A DNA stretch of 64,000 nucleotides, taken from positions 465,972-529,971 of the forward strand of contig JAGRDS010000001.1 of NCBI GenBank assembly GCA_020446945.1. Reading direction: 5' to 3'. The position numbers were made by a program, and so were the translations under genes. Every line of letters starts with the position of its first letter. The stretch's first letter is position 1. The notes under the pieces were generated by a model. It searched no databases and was not told the origin of the DNA. It saw nothing but the letters and a program-made list of their open reading frames with translations. This stretch comes from Parvularculaceae bacterium. Its GTDB lineage: Bacteria; Pseudomonadota; Alphaproteobacteria; Caulobacterales; Parvularculaceae. Below, one piece after another: positions 28,139-38,078 of this stretch.

Positions 28139-29452
28139 ATGAAGGTTGCGATATTCGGACTGGGCTATGTCGGCGCCGTTTCGGGCGCGTGTTTCGCCGA
28201 GCTTGGGCATGAGGTTGTCGGCGTCGACGTGTCCGAATCCAAAATCGCGATGATAAATCGCGGCGAGGCGCCGATCGTCGAGGAAATGATAGCGGAGCTG
28301 ACCGCCGACGCAGTAAGGCTCGGCAGGTTTCGCGCGATCAAGGATGCGGCGAGTGCGGTGCGTGAGGCGGATATCTCTCTTGTTTCCGTCGGAACGCCGA
28401 CCGGCGCGGACGGAACGCCGGATTTGACCTATGTCGACGGCGTTGTGCGAGAAATCGGGTCCTCCTTACGCGGAACGTCCGCGCGCCATGTCGTCGTTAT
28501 CAGATCGACGGTGCCGCCTGGAACGACGCAGCGGCGCATCGCGGACGCGCTGGAAGAAGCGTCGGGCGAAAAACTCGGCGCGCGTATCCATCTGGCGTTC
28601 AACCCGGAGTTCCTTCGCGAAGGGCGCTCGGTCAAGGATTTCCGCCAGCCGCCATTCACAATCATCGGCGCAATGTCGGACTATTCTTTCGAAGCTGTTG
28701 CGGAGCTTTACAGGGGCGTTGAAAGCGAAGTCATTCGCACCGATCCCTCCACAGCGGAATCGATCAAACTATTGTCAAACGCCTGGCACGGGTTGAAAGT
28801 CGCATTCGCCAATGAGGCCGCGCGTATCTTAAAATCAACGGATGTGGACACGCGAAAGGCGCTGGACGTGTTCGCAAGGGACAAAATTCTCAACATTTCC
28901 CCTGCTTACCTGCGCCCCGGCTTTTCATTCGGCGGTTCATGTTTGCCAAAGGATCTGCGCGCGATGGTGTCGCTCGCCGATAAGGCTCAGGTCGCCGCGC
29001 CGATCATGCGCGCGACACTCGCATCGAATACGTCGCATCTCGACGCCGTTGTCGAACTCGTCCGCAGCTTCGGGCGCCGTCCCGTCGTACTGTTCGGCCT
29101 TGCTTTCAAATCCGGTACGGACGATATGCGCGAATCGCCTTTCGTCGCGCTCGCCGAGCGGCTGATCGGAAAAGGCTACCGTTTGAGGATTGTAGATCCT
29201 TTCGTGGATGCAAGCCGTCTTATGGGAAAGAACAAGGAATTCATTGAGCGCGAAATTCCTCATTTTGTGGACCTGATTGCGCGCGACGCCGAGGACGCTG
29301 TAGATGAGGCCGAGATCGTAATCTTCGGACATGCGACGGCGGTGGACAAGGGCGCGATTCTGGAGCGCGGCGTCGGCAAAATACTTATTGATCTCGCGGG
29401 CGATCGCGATCTTGAATTTTGCGGCGCCGATTACCGCGGCGCGGCGTGGTGA
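28139..29452 (+). CDS. Nucleotide-sugar 6-dehydrogenase, AlgD (GDP-mannose dehydrogenase)-like
   Basis: 437 residues of the UDP-glucose/GDP-mannose dehydrogenase family. The N-terminal Rossmann domain is MKVAIFGLGYVGAVSGACFA, the catalytic Cys is at 268 in FSFGGSCLPKDLRAM, and the C-terminal domain has LFGLAFKSGTDDMRESP. The INRGEAPIVEEM and SCLPKDLRA variants are closer to AlgD than to Ugd. It would make a nucleotide-linked uronic acid for an exopolysaccharide. The ATG at 28139 is used. The next gene, a glycosyltransferase, starts at a GTG overlapping its TGA, so the two are translationally coupled. Confidence 0.87.
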   Translation: MKVAIFGLGYVGAVSGACFAELGHEVVGVDVSESKIAMINRGEAPIVEEMIAELTADAVRLGRFRAIKDAASAVREADISLVSVGTPTGADGTPDLTYVDGVVREIGSSLRGTSARHVVVIRSTVPPGTTQRRIADALEEASGEKLGARIHLAFNPEFLREGRSVKDFRQPPFTIIGAMSDYSFEAVAELYRGVESEVIRTDPSTAESIKLLSNAWHGLKVAFANEAARILKSTDVDTRKALDVFARDKILNISPAYLRPGFSFGGSCLPKDLRAMVSLADKAQVAAPIMRATLASNTSHLDAVVELVRSFGRRPVVLFGLAFKSGTDDMRESPFVALAERLIGKGYRLRIVDPFVDASRLMGKNKEFIEREIPHFVDLIARDAEDAVDEAEIVIFGHATAVDKGAILERGVGKILIDLAGDRDLEFCGADYRGAAW

Positions 29453-30663
29453 GCGACAGGCCGACCCTCCTTTTTGTTTCCCCGCAATTTCTGTTTCCGA
29501 TGGATGCGGGCGGAAAGATCAGGACGGCCAATATCCTGAAACGTCTGAAGGGCGGCGCATTCAAAATTCGGCTTCTAATGCCCGCAACGCATGCTGCGCG
29601 CGATAGATGGTCGGATGAGATTGCAACGCTTGCAGATGATGTGCGAAATTTTACCCCCCCATCCGACAACCTCGTTTTGCGCGCGCGGCGCGCCGCCGCC
29701 CTTTTGGGGGCGATGCCGGTTTCGGTCGCTTCCGATGCGAGCAAAGCGGCTCGTTTGGCCCTGCTGGGCGAGTTGGAAGAGCCGGCCGACCTTGTGGTTT
29801 TTGACTACGCACACTCGCTCGCCTTTGCGCCGCGCGCGCTGAACGCCAGATCCTGCCTATTCGCCCACAATGTTGAAACAGAAATCCTTGAACGCCATGC
29901 AAAGGCCTCGGCCGGCGCTATGAGGATTGTGTGGCGGCGCGAGGCGGGGAAGATGCGCCGGTTTGAAATGCGCGCATGCGAACGGGTCGAGGCCGTTATC
30001 GCCGTTTCCGATCGGGATGCGCAGACCTTTCGCACGAAATTCGGCGCAATGCGCGCATTCGCTGTTCCAACGGGCGTCGATCCCGATTTTTATCGATACT
30101 CGCCGCCTTCGGCGGACGATCCGCCGCGGCTGATTTTCACCGGAACGCTGGACTGGCGCGCCAATATCGACGGGCTTTCATGGTTCATGGATTGCGTGTG
30201 GCCGCAAATAATTCGGGAACGCAACGATGTGTCATTCACGATTATCGGCAAGAACCCTCCGCCTTTGTTGGTCGCGCGCGCCAGGTCGCGGCGATTGAAC
30301 TGGCGGTTCACCGGATATGTGGAGGATATCCGCGACCATGCGAACGGTTCTGTGTTTGTTATTCCGCTTAAGGTGGGCGGGGGGACACGCATCAAGGCGT
30401 TCGAGGCGATGGCTATGGGGCTTCCTGTCGTATCGACCCCGCTCGGCGTAGAGGGTTTGCCGCTTCGTCCGGGAGAGCATTTTCTTCAGGCGCACGAGGC
30501 TCGCCCATTCGCCGACGCTGTTCTTCGCCTGCTTGATGCGCATTCTCTCCGGCTTGAAATAGCCGCGAAAGCGCGCAGCCTTGTCGAGAAAAATTTCAGT
30601 CACGAAAATGCGGCCCGCGCGTTTGAGAAATACTGCCTGGAGATCATAGGCGCCGCGCGTTAG
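29449..30663 (+). CDS. GT4-type glycosyltransferase
   Basis: 404 residues from a GTG that overlaps the TGA of the AlgD-like gene. The N-terminal donor-fold half opens with LLFVSPQFLFPMDAGGKIRT, like the GT4 transferases of exopolysaccharide and exosortase-linked clusters; the C-terminal half has FTGTLDWRANIDGL, FTGYVEDIRDH, and the acidic/phosphate-binding GGGTRIKAFEAMAMGLPVVS. Acceptor and donor sugar are unknown; the linked dehydrogenase suggests a uronate-containing polymer. No other glycan genes flank the pair, so the rest of any pathway lies elsewhere. Confidence 0.87.
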   Translation: MSDRPTLLFVSPQFLFPMDAGGKIRTANILKRLKGGAFKIRLLMPATHAARDRWSDEIATLADDVRNFTPPSDNLVLRARRAAALLGAMPVSVASDASKAARLALLGELEEPADLVVFDYAHSLAFAPRALNARSCLFAHNVETEILERHAKASAGAMRIVWRREAGKMRRFEMRACERVEAVIAVSDRDAQTFRTKFGAMRAFAVPTGVDPDFYRYSPPSADDPPRLIFTGTLDWRANIDGLSWFMDCVWPQIIRERNDVSFTIIGKNPPPLLVARARSRRLNWRFTGYVEDIRDHANGSVFVIPLKVGGGTRIKAFEAMAMGLPVVSTPLGVEGLPLRPGEHFLQAHEARPFADAVLRLLDAHSLRLEIAAKARSLVEKNFSHENAARAFEKYCLEIIGAAR

Positions 30664-30725
30664 ATCGCGATGACTGGAGGTGAGGTTTCGGCTAGAATGC
30701 CGCGCGTCAGCAAAAAACGGACCTT

Positions 30726-31115
30726 ATGTTCATCATCAATACATATGTTTCCAGAAGTGAAATAGACGGGGTCGGCGTATTTACGGCGGAGGACATTGAG
30801 AAAGGGCAGCCGATTTCGAAGTTCGATCCTGACTTCGACCGGCTCGTGCCGATGGAAACCTATGCGAATGCGCCCTCTTATCTGAAATCATTTCTGGACC
30901 GATACTCGTTTCCCCATCCTGATAAGCCGGAATGTCTGGTGTTCGAAGTCGACAATTCGCGCTTTATGAATCATTCGCTGACGCCGAACACGGATTATTC
31001 CGATTTTTCGTCCGGCATTGCTATTCGCGACATCAAAGCCGGCGAAGAGCTTACCTGCGATTACAAGAATTTCTTCGCCGGATACGAATTGCTGCCGCCG
31101 GAATCCGAGCGTTAA
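30726..31115 (+). CDS. Small SET-domain protein (putative lysine methyltransferase)
   Basis: 129 residues forming a stand-alone SET domain. The N-terminal strand is YVSRSEIDGVGVFTAEDIEKGQPI, the SAM/lysine-channel knot has SRFMNHSLTPNTDY (the NHS motif) and GEELTCDYKNF near the end. Bacterial SET proteins methylate ribosomal, histone-like or other proteins; no target is indicated. The post-SET cysteine cluster of eukaryotic enzymes is absent. It begins 62 bp after the glycosyltransferase gene and is followed by ~190 bp containing a 15-bp tandem duplication and the rplS terminator. Confidence 0.85.
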   Translation: MFIINTYVSRSEIDGVGVFTAEDIEKGQPISKFDPDFDRLVPMETYANAPSYLKSFLDRYSFPHPDKPECLVFEVDNSRFMNHSLTPNTDYSDFSSGIAIRDIKAGEELTCDYKNFFAGYELLPPESER

Positions 31116-31201
31116 ATCCGCACGCTTTTATTGCCGCCACGAAACGAAACTATCGCCCGCGCGGTGTTTGCGGCGGCGTCAAAGCTGGCGATTGCAACAC
31201 C

Positions 31202-31231
31202 GGCGAATTAAGGCCCGGCGAATTACGGCCC
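31202..31231. repeat. 15-bp tandem duplication
   Basis: GGCGAATTAAGGCCC (31202-31216) is followed directly by GGCGAATTACGGCCC (31217-31231), one mismatch apart. It lies in the non-coding stretch after the SET gene and looks like a simple slippage duplication. Confidence 0.8.
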
Positions 31232-31259
31232 GGCGCTTCCGGTTGATGAGGCGGGAAAA

Positions 31260-31285
31260 GTAAAAGCCCGCCATCGGCGGGCTTT
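31260..31285 (-). terminator. Terminator of the rimM-trmD-rplS transcript
   Basis: Stem AAAGCCCGCC (31263-31272) / GGCGGGCTTT (31276-31285) with a three-base loop. Read leftward it is followed by a T-rich TTTTACTTTT tract, placed 23 bases after the rplS stop. It may also stop rightward transcription from the SET gene, with a poorer T-tract. Confidence 0.8.
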
Positions 31286-31307
31286 ATTCCGTTTTTGCGA
31301 TGACGGA

Positions 31308-31682
31308 TTATTCCGCCGCGCTGTCTTTTCCGCCGCTCTTTTCCGCGATGCGGGCTGCTTTACCGCGACGCTCGCGCAGATAATAGAGCTTCGCCCGGCG
31401 GACTTTGCCGCGGCGAACGACGTCGATCGATGCGACAACCGGCGAGTGGATCGGGAACACCCGCTCAACGCCCTCGCCGAAAGAAATCTTGCGAACCGTG
31501 AAGCTTTCATTGAGGCCGGCGCCTGAACGCGCAATCACAACGCCTTCATAGGCCTGTATGCGCTCGCGCTCGCCCTCTTTAACCTTGACGCCGACTTTCA
31601 CCGTGTCGCCGGGTCCGAATTCCGGCACCGGCTTGGCGAGGCGGTCCATCTCTTCTTTTTCGAGCTGCTTTATAATGTTCAT
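31308..31682 (-). CDS. rplS: 50S ribosomal protein L19
   Basis: 124 residues. [15 protein letters not shown] and [22 protein letters not shown] (in parts FGPGDTVKV and [15 protein letters not shown]) are typical, followed by [15 protein letters not shown] and [20 protein letters not shown]; an alphaproteobacterial-type charged tail ends the protein. Its ATG overlaps the trmD stop by four bases. It sits at the 30S-50S interface. It is the last gene of rimM-trmD-rplS; rpsP, which usually leads this operon, is missing from the neighbourhood. Confidence 0.96.
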   Translation of the reverse strand: MNIIKQLEKEEMDRLAKPVPEFGPGDTVKVGVKVKEGERERIQAYEGVVIARSGAGLNESFTVRKISFGEGVERVFPIHSPVVASIDVVRRGKVRRAKLYYLRERRGKAARIAEKSGGKDSAAE

Positions 31683-32431
31683 CGGCCCTGGTCCTTATCC
31701 TTGTTGTCCCGCCGGATAGGACCGGAGGCGATAAGGTCCGGTCGTCGCGCGCGCGTTATTTCTTCAGCCTTCGCCCGGCGCCATTCGGCGATTTTCTTGT
31801 GATCGCCTGAAAGCAGGACCGGGGGGATCTCTCGACCCTCAAAAATGCGCGGCCTCGTATATTGAGGATATTCAAGCAGAATCTCCTCGCTATCCCGGCC
31901 GCGAAAACCGCCCTCGTCCGCTGAGAAGCTTTCCTCGCCCAGCGAAAGAGGCGAGCCCAATACCCCCGGAATGAGGCGGACGCAAGCCTCGATCATCGCC
32001 ATCGCGGCGACTTCGCCTCCGGCGAGAACGAAATCGCCGATCGAAACCTCGATCGCCCCCCGCGCATCGATCAGCCTTTCATCAACCCCCTCGAAGCGGC
32101 CGCAAAGCGCGATCAGGCCGGGCCCCTTCGCCAGATCCCGCGCCAGGGCTTGATTTAGGGGCCGCCCGCGGGGCGAAAGATAGATGAGAGGCCGATCGTT
32201 TCGGTCAACGCTATCGACCGCCGCCGCCAGGATATCGGCCCGCATGACAAGGCCCGCGCCGCCGCCCGCGGGCGTATCATCGATCGATCCGTAGCGATTG
32301 TCCGAAAAATCCCGAAGATTGATTGTGTCGAATTCCCAAATTCCCTCGCCCCGCGCCCGGCCCAGAACCGAAGCGTCGAGCGGTCCGGGAAATAATTCCG
32401 GGTGGATCGTCAATATGGAGGCTCGCCACAT
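31679..32431 (-). CDS. trmD: tRNA (guanosine(37)-N1)-methyltransferase
   Basis: 250 residues of the SPOUT trefoil-knot class. [11 protein letters not shown] opens the protein; [26 protein letters not shown] and [16 protein letters not shown] form the SAM-binding knot; the C-terminal domain has [24 protein letters not shown] (as YPQYTRP and PPVLLSGDH). It methylates G37 of tRNAs reading CNN codons and prevents frameshifting. It overlaps rplS by four bases and lies 50 bases after rimM. Confidence 0.96.
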   Translation of the reverse strand: MWRASILTIHPELFPGPLDASVLGRARGEGIWEFDTINLRDFSDNRYGSIDDTPAGGGAGLVMRADILAAAVDSVDRNDRPLIYLSPRGRPLNQALARDLAKGPGLIALCGRFEGVDERLIDARGAIEVSIGDFVLAGGEVAAMAMIEACVRLIPGVLGSPLSLGEESFSADEGGFRGRDSEEILLEYPQYTRPRIFEGREIPPVLLSGDHKKIAEWRRAKAEEITRARRPDLIASGPIRRDNKDKDQGR

Positions 32432-32481
32432 GCCGGCTTCTTTAGGGGCGCGCCCGGCGTCGCCGCAAGAGCGGCGGCGGC

Positions 32482-33012
32482 CTAGCTCGCCCCGCCCGCC
32501 TCGATTTCGGCCAGCGCCGCGGTCGAAACGACGATTTGGCCGCCGTCGATATCGATTTCCGGAACGGCCGCGCGCGTGAAAGGAACCAGAATGGCATTCC
32601 CGCTTTCGTCCTCGATTTCGACAACCGGCCCCGCGCCGAATTCGTGAATGGCGACAATGCGCCCCAAACGCGCGCCGGCGTCGTCGATCGCGGCCAGTCC
32701 GGTCAGATCTTCAATGTAAAAATCGTCGTCGCCGAGTTCAGGAAGGAATTCGCGGTTCACATAAAGCCGCGTTCCGGCGAGCGCGGCGGCGTCTTCGCGG
32801 CTTTCTATCTCGGGCGCTGCGACGAGGGCGAGGCCGGGTTTTAAAATGCGGATAAAGTCGAGCGTGAAACATCGCGCGCCGTTTTCACTTTCGACGGGTC
32901 CGTATTCGGCGATGTTGCGTTCGCGTTCGGTGAATGTCCTGACCTTGGCCGCGCCCTTGACGCCGTGCGCGCCGGCGAATGCGCCAAGACAGATGCGCCT
33001 GTTGTCATTCAT
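32482..33012 (-). CDS. rimM: Ribosome maturation factor RimM
   Basis: 176 residues. The N-terminal RimM domain starts ICLGAFAGAHGVKGAAKVRTF; the PRC-barrel domain contains FYIEDLTGLAAIDDAG, LGRIVAIHEFGAGPVVEI and ILVPFTRAAVPEIDI. It helps mature the 30S head by binding S19. The ATG at 33012 (AAAGGCG eight bases before) is preferred to an open extension to 33153 that would run into the upstream terminator. First gene of the rimM-trmD-rplS run, with no rpsP in front. Confidence 0.93.
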   Translation of the reverse strand: MNDNRRICLGAFAGAHGVKGAAKVRTFTERERNIAEYGPVESENGARCFTLDFIRILKPGLALVAAPEIESREDAAALAGTRLYVNREFLPELGDDDFYIEDLTGLAAIDDAGARLGRIVAIHEFGAGPVVEIEDESGNAILVPFTRAAVPEIDIDGGQIVVSTAALAEIEAGGAS

Positions 33013-33113
33013 CGAAACAGCGCCTTTCGCGCGGAAGGGCGACGCGGGCGGCGTTTGCGCCTTTCCGGAAACGCCTAGCGAAGCCGTCGTCAAATGGCAA
33101 TCAAAGGCTGGTT

Positions 33114-33148
33114 GTAAAAAAAAACGCCCCGGATCGCTCCGGGGCGTT
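33114..33148 (-). terminator. Strong terminator of the TonB receptor gene
   Basis: An 11-base perfect stem AACGCCCCGGA (33123-33133) / TCCGGGGCGTT (33138-33148) is followed leftward by a run of T's, about 20 bases after the TonB-dependent receptor stop. It isolates the receptor from rimM. Confidence 0.92.
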
Positions 33149-33168
33149 CTCACCTTATTTATTGTCGA

Positions 33169-36033
33169 TCAGGGCGTTACCGTCAGGCGGATATATCCAA
33201 ACTGACCGGGTACGTCATATGTCGACGGATCGAATCCGCTCGCCTGGCACGAAAAGCAGGGCGGCGGATCGGTATCGAGAACGTTGTTGACGCCGACGGT
33301 CAATTCGGCGCGATCGTTAACTGCGAGACTTGCAGAAACGTCCATGTAAAGTTTCGGCTTCAACCTGTTTGTGGAAAGGTTGTCATTCGTCGTATTATAG
33401 CTGGAGCAGCCGACGGCGCCCGAAATAGACTGGATCGCCGTAAAGCCGACGCACTGTTCGCGAAGGCCGCTGATGTAACGCCATGTGCTGCGCAGGCTCA
33501 GCGAGCCGAGATCCCAATCGGCGACAAGCGTCGATTTGAGTTTCGGGAAGGCCTGTTGCGGCGTACTCCGCAATCTTCCTTCGCGCGAAATTTCAAGGAA
33601 GCCCGTCGAAGTCGGCGTAAGCTCGGTATAGTCGAACAACCGCGTCGACAGCCAGTTGACGTTCAAATTCGTTCCGCCGATCGGAATGTCGAATGCAGCA
33701 GACAAATCAAGGCCGCGCGTCTTGATGCCGCCGATATTCGTCAACTGGTTGGAGAACGACGTAATGAAGCCCGCGCTGTTGCGCGTTATGCCGCCGCAAA
33801 GCGTCGGATCGAGCGTCGCTGCGCAGTTCGTAAGCTGGAGTTGCGCGTCGAGCGCCTGAATGGCGCCGTCGATTTCGATATTGTAGTAGTTCGCTTCAAC
33901 AACGAAATTGTCGAGAAAACCTTCAAACTGCGGCGCGTAGGTGACGCCGACGTTCCAGGAATCAGATTCTTCAGCCTGAAGATTCGGATTGCCTCCGACG
34001 GTCACGGAGATTTGCGCGTTGATCTGCGTGTAGCTCGACGGCACGCCCAGCGCCGCGCAATTGGCGGCGAACGCCGCCGCGACCGGCGCCGAACAGGGAT
34101 CAGAGAGAAGTGCGTCGAAACGAGAGGCCGTTCCGAACAATTCCCCGATCGTAGCGGCGCGGAAACCTTCCGTGAAACCGCCGCGAATCGTCAAATCATC
34201 CGTAACGCGCCAGCGTCCGCCATATTTGATCGCCGTGGTCTTGAACCCGGTCGAATAGGTCGAGTGGCGAATAGCGAAATTGCCTTCAATCGACTGCGCG
34301 AAAAAGACATCGTGGAGCAACGGCACATTCAATTCGCCGTATAATTCCTCGACATTGTATCCGCCCGCGGTCGGCTGGGCCGGAATGTCGGCCGTGTCGC
34401 CGGCGGCGACGATCGGATCCGGATTAAAGAAGCCCTGCTGATCGCGATGTTCAAAACCGGCCGCGAAAGCGAGCGGTCCGGCCGGCAGGTCGAACAGTTC
34501 GCCGCCGAAGTTGAATTGAAGATCCCAGATTTCCTGTTCTGAAACGTCATGTTGATCGAACGTGACGAAATCGATCATGGCTGGCGTAATCGAACCGGGG
34601 CCGCCGAAAATATTGAAAGGAACGCAGGAACCGGTGCAAAGCGCGAGCGGTCCAAGGGCCTGTTCAAGTCTCGCCGAATTGACGATCCCGTTTGCGACCT
34701 GATCGGCGTGGTTGCGCGACCAGTAGGCGGACGCATCCCAGAAGAAATTATCGCCGAGATCGCCCGAGAACGTTCCCGACAGGTAATAGGTGTCGACGTT
34801 CTGTTCGAAATGCCGCGGCCCAGCTTCGAAGAAGCGGCGGAAAACCCCGTAACCGGGTCCGCTCGTGCCGCTCAAGGTGAAGCCGAGGGGATTGTACGGG
34901 TTCGTCGCGTCGATCGAGATAGTGTCCATCCGGTTCCCGTTGCCGCCGAATGGGCCGACGAAGAGCGGAATGGGCGCTGCCTGGTTGACCGATTTGCGAT
35001 TGTTGTAGAGCGCCTTTGCGCGGAACTCGATCGTATCGGTAAGGTCCGAGGTTATCTGCGTCATGAAGCCGAGACGCTCTTGAGGCGTCAGGACATAGTT
35101 GAAGGGCGAGAAATTGAACCGGTCCGCAGTCGAGAAGTTCTTGAAGTCGCCCGGGAACGCCGGATTGGCACCGGAGAAAGTGAAACCGTCTGCGAGCGTC
35201 AGGTCATAATTGGTCATCATCGGGTCGGTGAAAATAAACCGGCCGAAAGGCGTCGCCGACGAACAGGTGTCGATGCACTGGTTGAGCGTCGCAACAGGAA
35301 AATCCGCCAGATCCCGGTCGGCCGAGTCCACCGAATTCTGGTGAACATACTGACCCGCGAAGAAAATTCGCGTTCTGTCATTTCCGGTGCCCCAGGAGAG
35401 CTGATAGTCCTGCGAAACGCCGTCGCCCTGTTTGAATGCGCCCAATTGCGCGGATGCGGCGAAACCTTCCTGGTCTTGTTTCGTGATGATGTTGATAACG
35501 CCGGCGATCGCATCCGATCCGTAAATCGGCGACGCGCCATCCTGCAGGACTTCGATCCTTTGGATGATGCTGGATGGAATTGTATTGAGGTCGGTGGCGC
35601 CCGGAACGCCGGACGCAGAGGCGCCGTTCACCCAGCGCAGGCCGTCGACGAGAATGAGCGTGCGTCTGGACCCGAGATAGCGAAGGTCGATTTCAGCCGA
35701 TCCGGCGCCGACCCCGCCGCCGTCAGGCGGGTTGCCGAAATTGCCTGACGAATTGACCTTGGAATTCAATCCACCGCCTGAAGAGGGCAGGCGCTGCAGA
35801 AAATCGCCGACCGAATTAAGGCCGGAGCGGTCGAGCGCTTCCTCGTCAAGGTTGAGAACCGGGCGGTTCGCGTTCAACGGATTTTGCCGGATACGAGATC
35901 CCGTTACGACGATTTCATCGCCCGAGGCTTCCTGGGCCATGGCGACGCACGAAAGCGCCGACATCGAAAGCCCCAAAAGTAATCCCCGCCGGACGGCTCC
36001 AGGCCGGCCGACGCCTTTATTTCTGAATGTCAT
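33169..36033 (-). CDS. TonB-dependent outer-membrane receptor
   Basis: 954 residues. A long signal peptide ends near CVAMAQ-E; the TonB box and plug begin [15 protein letters not shown], with the plug's [19 protein letters not shown] and [14 protein letters not shown] [26 protein letters not shown] (in two parts). The remainder is a 22-strand barrel ending [10 protein letters not shown]. It belongs to the large Caulobacter/Sphingomonas-type receptors thought to import oligosaccharides, peptides or other organics; the substrate cannot be read. The ATG at 36033 has GGAG seven bases upstream. It is monocistronic, with a perfect inverted repeat upstream and a strong terminator downstream. Confidence 0.92.
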   Translation of the reverse strand: MTFRNKGVGRPGAVRRGLLLGLSMSALSCVAMAQEASGDEIVVTGSRIRQNPLNANRPVLNLDEEALDRSGLNSVGDFLQRLPSSGGGLNSKVNSSGNFGNPPDGGGVGAGSAEIDLRYLGSRRTLILVDGLRWVNGASASGVPGATDLNTIPSSIIQRIEVLQDGASPIYGSDAIAGVINIITKQDQEGFAASAQLGAFKQGDGVSQDYQLSWGTGNDRTRIFFAGQYVHQNSVDSADRDLADFPVATLNQCIDTCSSATPFGRFIFTDPMMTNYDLTLADGFTFSGANPAFPGDFKNFSTADRFNFSPFNYVLTPQERLGFMTQITSDLTDTIEFRAKALYNNRKSVNQAAPIPLFVGPFGGNGNRMDTISIDATNPYNPLGFTLSGTSGPGYGVFRRFFEAGPRHFEQNVDTYYLSGTFSGDLGDNFFWDASAYWSRNHADQVANGIVNSARLEQALGPLALCTGSCVPFNIFGGPGSITPAMIDFVTFDQHDVSEQEIWDLQFNFGGELFDLPAGPLAFAAGFEHRDQQGFFNPDPIVAAGDTADIPAQPTAGGYNVEELYGELNVPLLHDVFFAQSIEGNFAIRHSTYSTGFKTTAIKYGGRWRVTDDLTIRGGFTEGFRAATIGELFGTASRFDALLSDPCSAPVAAAFAANCAALGVPSSYTQINAQISVTVGGNPNLQAEESDSWNVGVTYAPQFEGFLDNFVVEANYYNIEIDGAIQALDAQLQLTNCAATLDPTLCGGITRNSAGFITSFSNQLTNIGGIKTRGLDLSAAFDIPIGGTNLNVNWLSTRLFDYTELTPTSTGFLEISREGRLRSTPQQAFPKLKSTLVADWDLGSLSLRSTWRYISGLREQCVGFTAIQSISGAVGCSSYNTTNDNLSTNRLKPKLYMDVSASLAVNDRAELTVGVNNVLDTDPPPCFSCQASGFDPSTYDVPGQFGYIRLTVTP

Positions 36034-36135
36034 TTTCTTCTCCCTGAGGTCGACCGCCCATCGGATCGCGCGCTCACACACGACCGCCCCACCCGCAGAC
36101 GAATCGAGGGGCGACCGTTTCATTCTTCGCAGCCG

Positions 36136-36155
36136 GTCGCAATCGGTTTTGCGAC
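36136..36155. promoter_or_regulatory. Perfect 7-7 inverted repeat upstream of the TonB receptor
   Basis: GTCGCAA (36136-36142) and TTGCGAC (36149-36155) with a six-base spacer lie about 100 bases before the receptor start and just after the zapE stop. It could be an operator for the receptor gene or a weak hairpin at the 3' end of zapE; there is no T-run to make a terminator. Confidence 0.4.
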
Positions 36156-36179
36156 TAAAAGAACGATTGTGATGACGAA

Positions 36180-37370
36180 TTAAGTCTGGGGAAAAAATTC
36201 CCCGCCTTTGGGGCGGGCGGGTTCGTTTTCGCTTGTGCGAAAGGGAGCGGAATGTTCCGCGCCGAGATAGTCAGCCGTTTGCATTTCCGCCAGCCGGCTT
36301 GCGGTGCGCTGGAATTCAAAAGCGCCGTCGCCGGCTGAATATAGTGCGCCGGGTTCGGTTTCCGCCGAGCAGATCAGTTTTGTGCGGCTTTCGTAAAGGG
36401 CGTCGATCAAAGTGACGAAGCGCTTGGCTTCATTGCGCTTTTCGGGCCCCATTCGCGGAATTCGATCGATGAAAACCGAGCCAAAGCGCCGGGCGATCGC
36501 GAGATAATCAGATGCGCCGAGCGGCGCTTCGCACAATTCGGCGAAGGTGAAGCGCGCGAGGCCGCGCGCGGCGCGCGGCGCCGAAATGACGCGCCCCTTG
36601 ACCGTTATAATATCCGCCTGTTCCGTCGCGCCGGCTATCATCTTTTTCCAGGCCCGATCAATCGCCGCTTCGGTTTGGGCGCCAAGCGGCGTGTAATAGA
36701 CTTTCGCGCCCACAAGTCTGTCGAGCCGATAATCGCGCGCGGCATCCAGTTCGATCACGTCGAGGCGCGCTTTTATCAGTTCTATAAACGGCAGGAACAA
36801 CTGGCGATTTAGCCCGTTCTTGTAGAGGTCGTCCGGATGCCTGTTCGATGTCGCGACGACCGTGACGCCTTCTGAAAACAGCGCCGTAAACAGGCGGCCC
36901 AGAATCATGGCGTCGGCGATATCCGAAATCTGGAATTCGTCGAAACAAAAAAGGCCGGCCTCAGCGGCGATATCGGCCGCAACCGGCGGCATCGGATCAT
37001 CGATCGAAGTGCGGTTCGCCTTCGGGTGACGGCGCTTCGTTTTCAGATCTGCGGCGCGCCATTCAGCGATGCGCTCGTGCGTTTCCGCCATGAACTCGTG
37101 AAAATGAACGCGCCGTTTTGACGTAACGCCGGTGTTGTTGAAGAAAATGTCCATCAACAACGATTTTCCGCGTCCGACGCCGCCCCAGATGTAAGCGCCC
37201 CTGGGCGGCGCGGCCGGCTTTCCTGCGAAAATCGAAAGCAGCCGGTGGCGAGGCGCCGCCAGTCGTTCCGAGAGCGATTGCAGGCGCCGGGCCGCGAATA
37301 GCTGCGCGGCGTCCGGCTCAAGATCGCCGGCGGCGACGAGCGCCTGATATCGTGGAAGCGGTCCCCTCAT
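36180..37370 (-). CDS. zapE: Cell division-associated AFG1-type ATPase ZapE
   Basis: 396 residues. Walker A is [14 protein letters not shown], Walker [19 protein letters not shown], and the sensor region is [19 protein letters not shown], all diagnostic of ZapE/AFG1. In E. coli it destabilises FtsZ rings; the mitochondrial homologue is LACE1. In many alphaproteobacteria zapE lies beside mdh, but here they are separated by about 9 kb. It is on the same strand 33 bp after aqpS, so read-through from the ars cluster is possible. Confidence 0.92.
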   Translation of the reverse strand: MRGPLPRYQALVAAGDLEPDAAQLFAARRLQSLSERLAAPRHRLLSIFAGKPAAPPRGAYIWGGVGRGKSLLMDIFFNNTGVTSKRRVHFHEFMAETHERIAEWRAADLKTKRRHPKANRTSIDDPMPPVAADIAAEAGLFCFDEFQISDIADAMILGRLFTALFSEGVTVVATSNRHPDDLYKNGLNRQLFLPFIELIKARLDVIELDAARDYRLDRLVGAKVYYTPLGAQTEAAIDRAWKKMIAGATEQADIITVKGRVISAPRAARGLARFTFAELCEAPLGASDYLAIARRFGSVFIDRIPRMGPEKRNEAKRFVTLIDALYESRTKLICSAETEPGALYSAGDGAFEFQRTASRLAEMQTADYLGAEHSAPFRTSENEPARPKGGEFFPQT

Positions 37371-37403
37371 GGCCGGCGTCTATAACCGAACGCGCCGTTA
37401 GCG

Positions 37404-38078
37404 TCACGCAGCCGGCGCGCCGCGCGGAAAAACGAGGCGGGAGGCGATTAAGGCGGCCGGTACGGCGGCGAGCTGGGCGGCGATGAACGCCGGTGCGTCA
37501 CCCGGTCTGATCCCGGCGAAAGTATCGGTGAAAATGCGCGCGAGCGTAACGGCGGGATTGGCGAACGATGTCGAAGATGTGAACCAGTATCCCGCCGTGA
37601 TGAAAAGACCGACGGCGACCGCCGTCGCCTCAGGGCGAAAGCGCACGCATCCGAGAATGGTCAATAACAGCCCGAAAGTCGCGGTCAGTTCGCCGATAGC
37701 CTGTCCCGCGCCGCTTCTCGCCGTCGATCCGAGTTGAAGAATTTCAAGGTCAAACATCGCATGAGCAAGCGCGACCCCGGCCAGCGCGCCGATCAGTTGG
37801 GCGCAGCAATAAAGCGTCGCGGGCGCTGCTTTGATCTCGCCGGCGGCGAAGAACGCGGCCGTTACCGCCGGGTTGAAATGCGCGCCGGAAACAGGCCCGA
37901 ATATCAGGATCAGCACGGTAAGACCGGCGCCCGTGGCGATGGAATTGGCGAGCAGCGCAATCGCCGAATTGTCTGCGGCGAGCCGTTCGCCCATGACGCC
38001 GGATCCAACAACGATCGCAAGCAGCAGCATCGCGCCGAGCGCTTCTGCGATCAGTTTTCGAGACAGGCCGATGGTCAT
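37404..38078 (-). CDS. aqpS: Aquaglyceroporin of the ars cluster (AqpS-like)
   Basis: 224-residue MIP-family channel with six hydrophobic helices and both NPA loops: SGAHFNPAVTAAFF and TSFANPAVTLARIF. In the Sinorhizobium meliloti ars operon AqpS lets arsenite produced by ArsC leave the cell down its gradient, taking the place of an ArsB or Acr3 pump. The ATG overlaps the arsC stop (ATGA), and no efflux pump gene is present, which supports the same role here. The second NPA is followed by Ala-Arg (TLAR), a usual selectivity-filter context. Confidence 0.9.
   Translation of the reverse strand: MTIGLSRKLIAEALGAMLLLAIVVGSGVMGERLAADNSAIALLANSIATGAGLTVLILIFGPVSGAHFNPAVTAAFFAAGEIKAAPATLYCCAQLIGALAGVALAHAMFDLEILQLGSTARSGAGQAIGELTATFGLLLTILGCVRFRPEATAVAVGLFITAGYWFTSSTSFANPAVTLARIFTDTFAGIRPGDAPAFIAAQLAAVPAALIASRLVFPRGAPAA

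Noticed and set aside
31202..31231. 15-bp tandem duplication considered as a regulatory repeat
   Set aside because: Only two copies, in the 3' region of the SET gene and before a terminator, with no palindromic structure. Replication slippage explains it.
34549..35748. 399-codon plus-strand open frame inside the TonB receptor gene
   Set aside because: Antisense shadow: Glu/Arg/Val-rich product with no motif, no ribosome-binding site, fully inside a convincing receptor gene.
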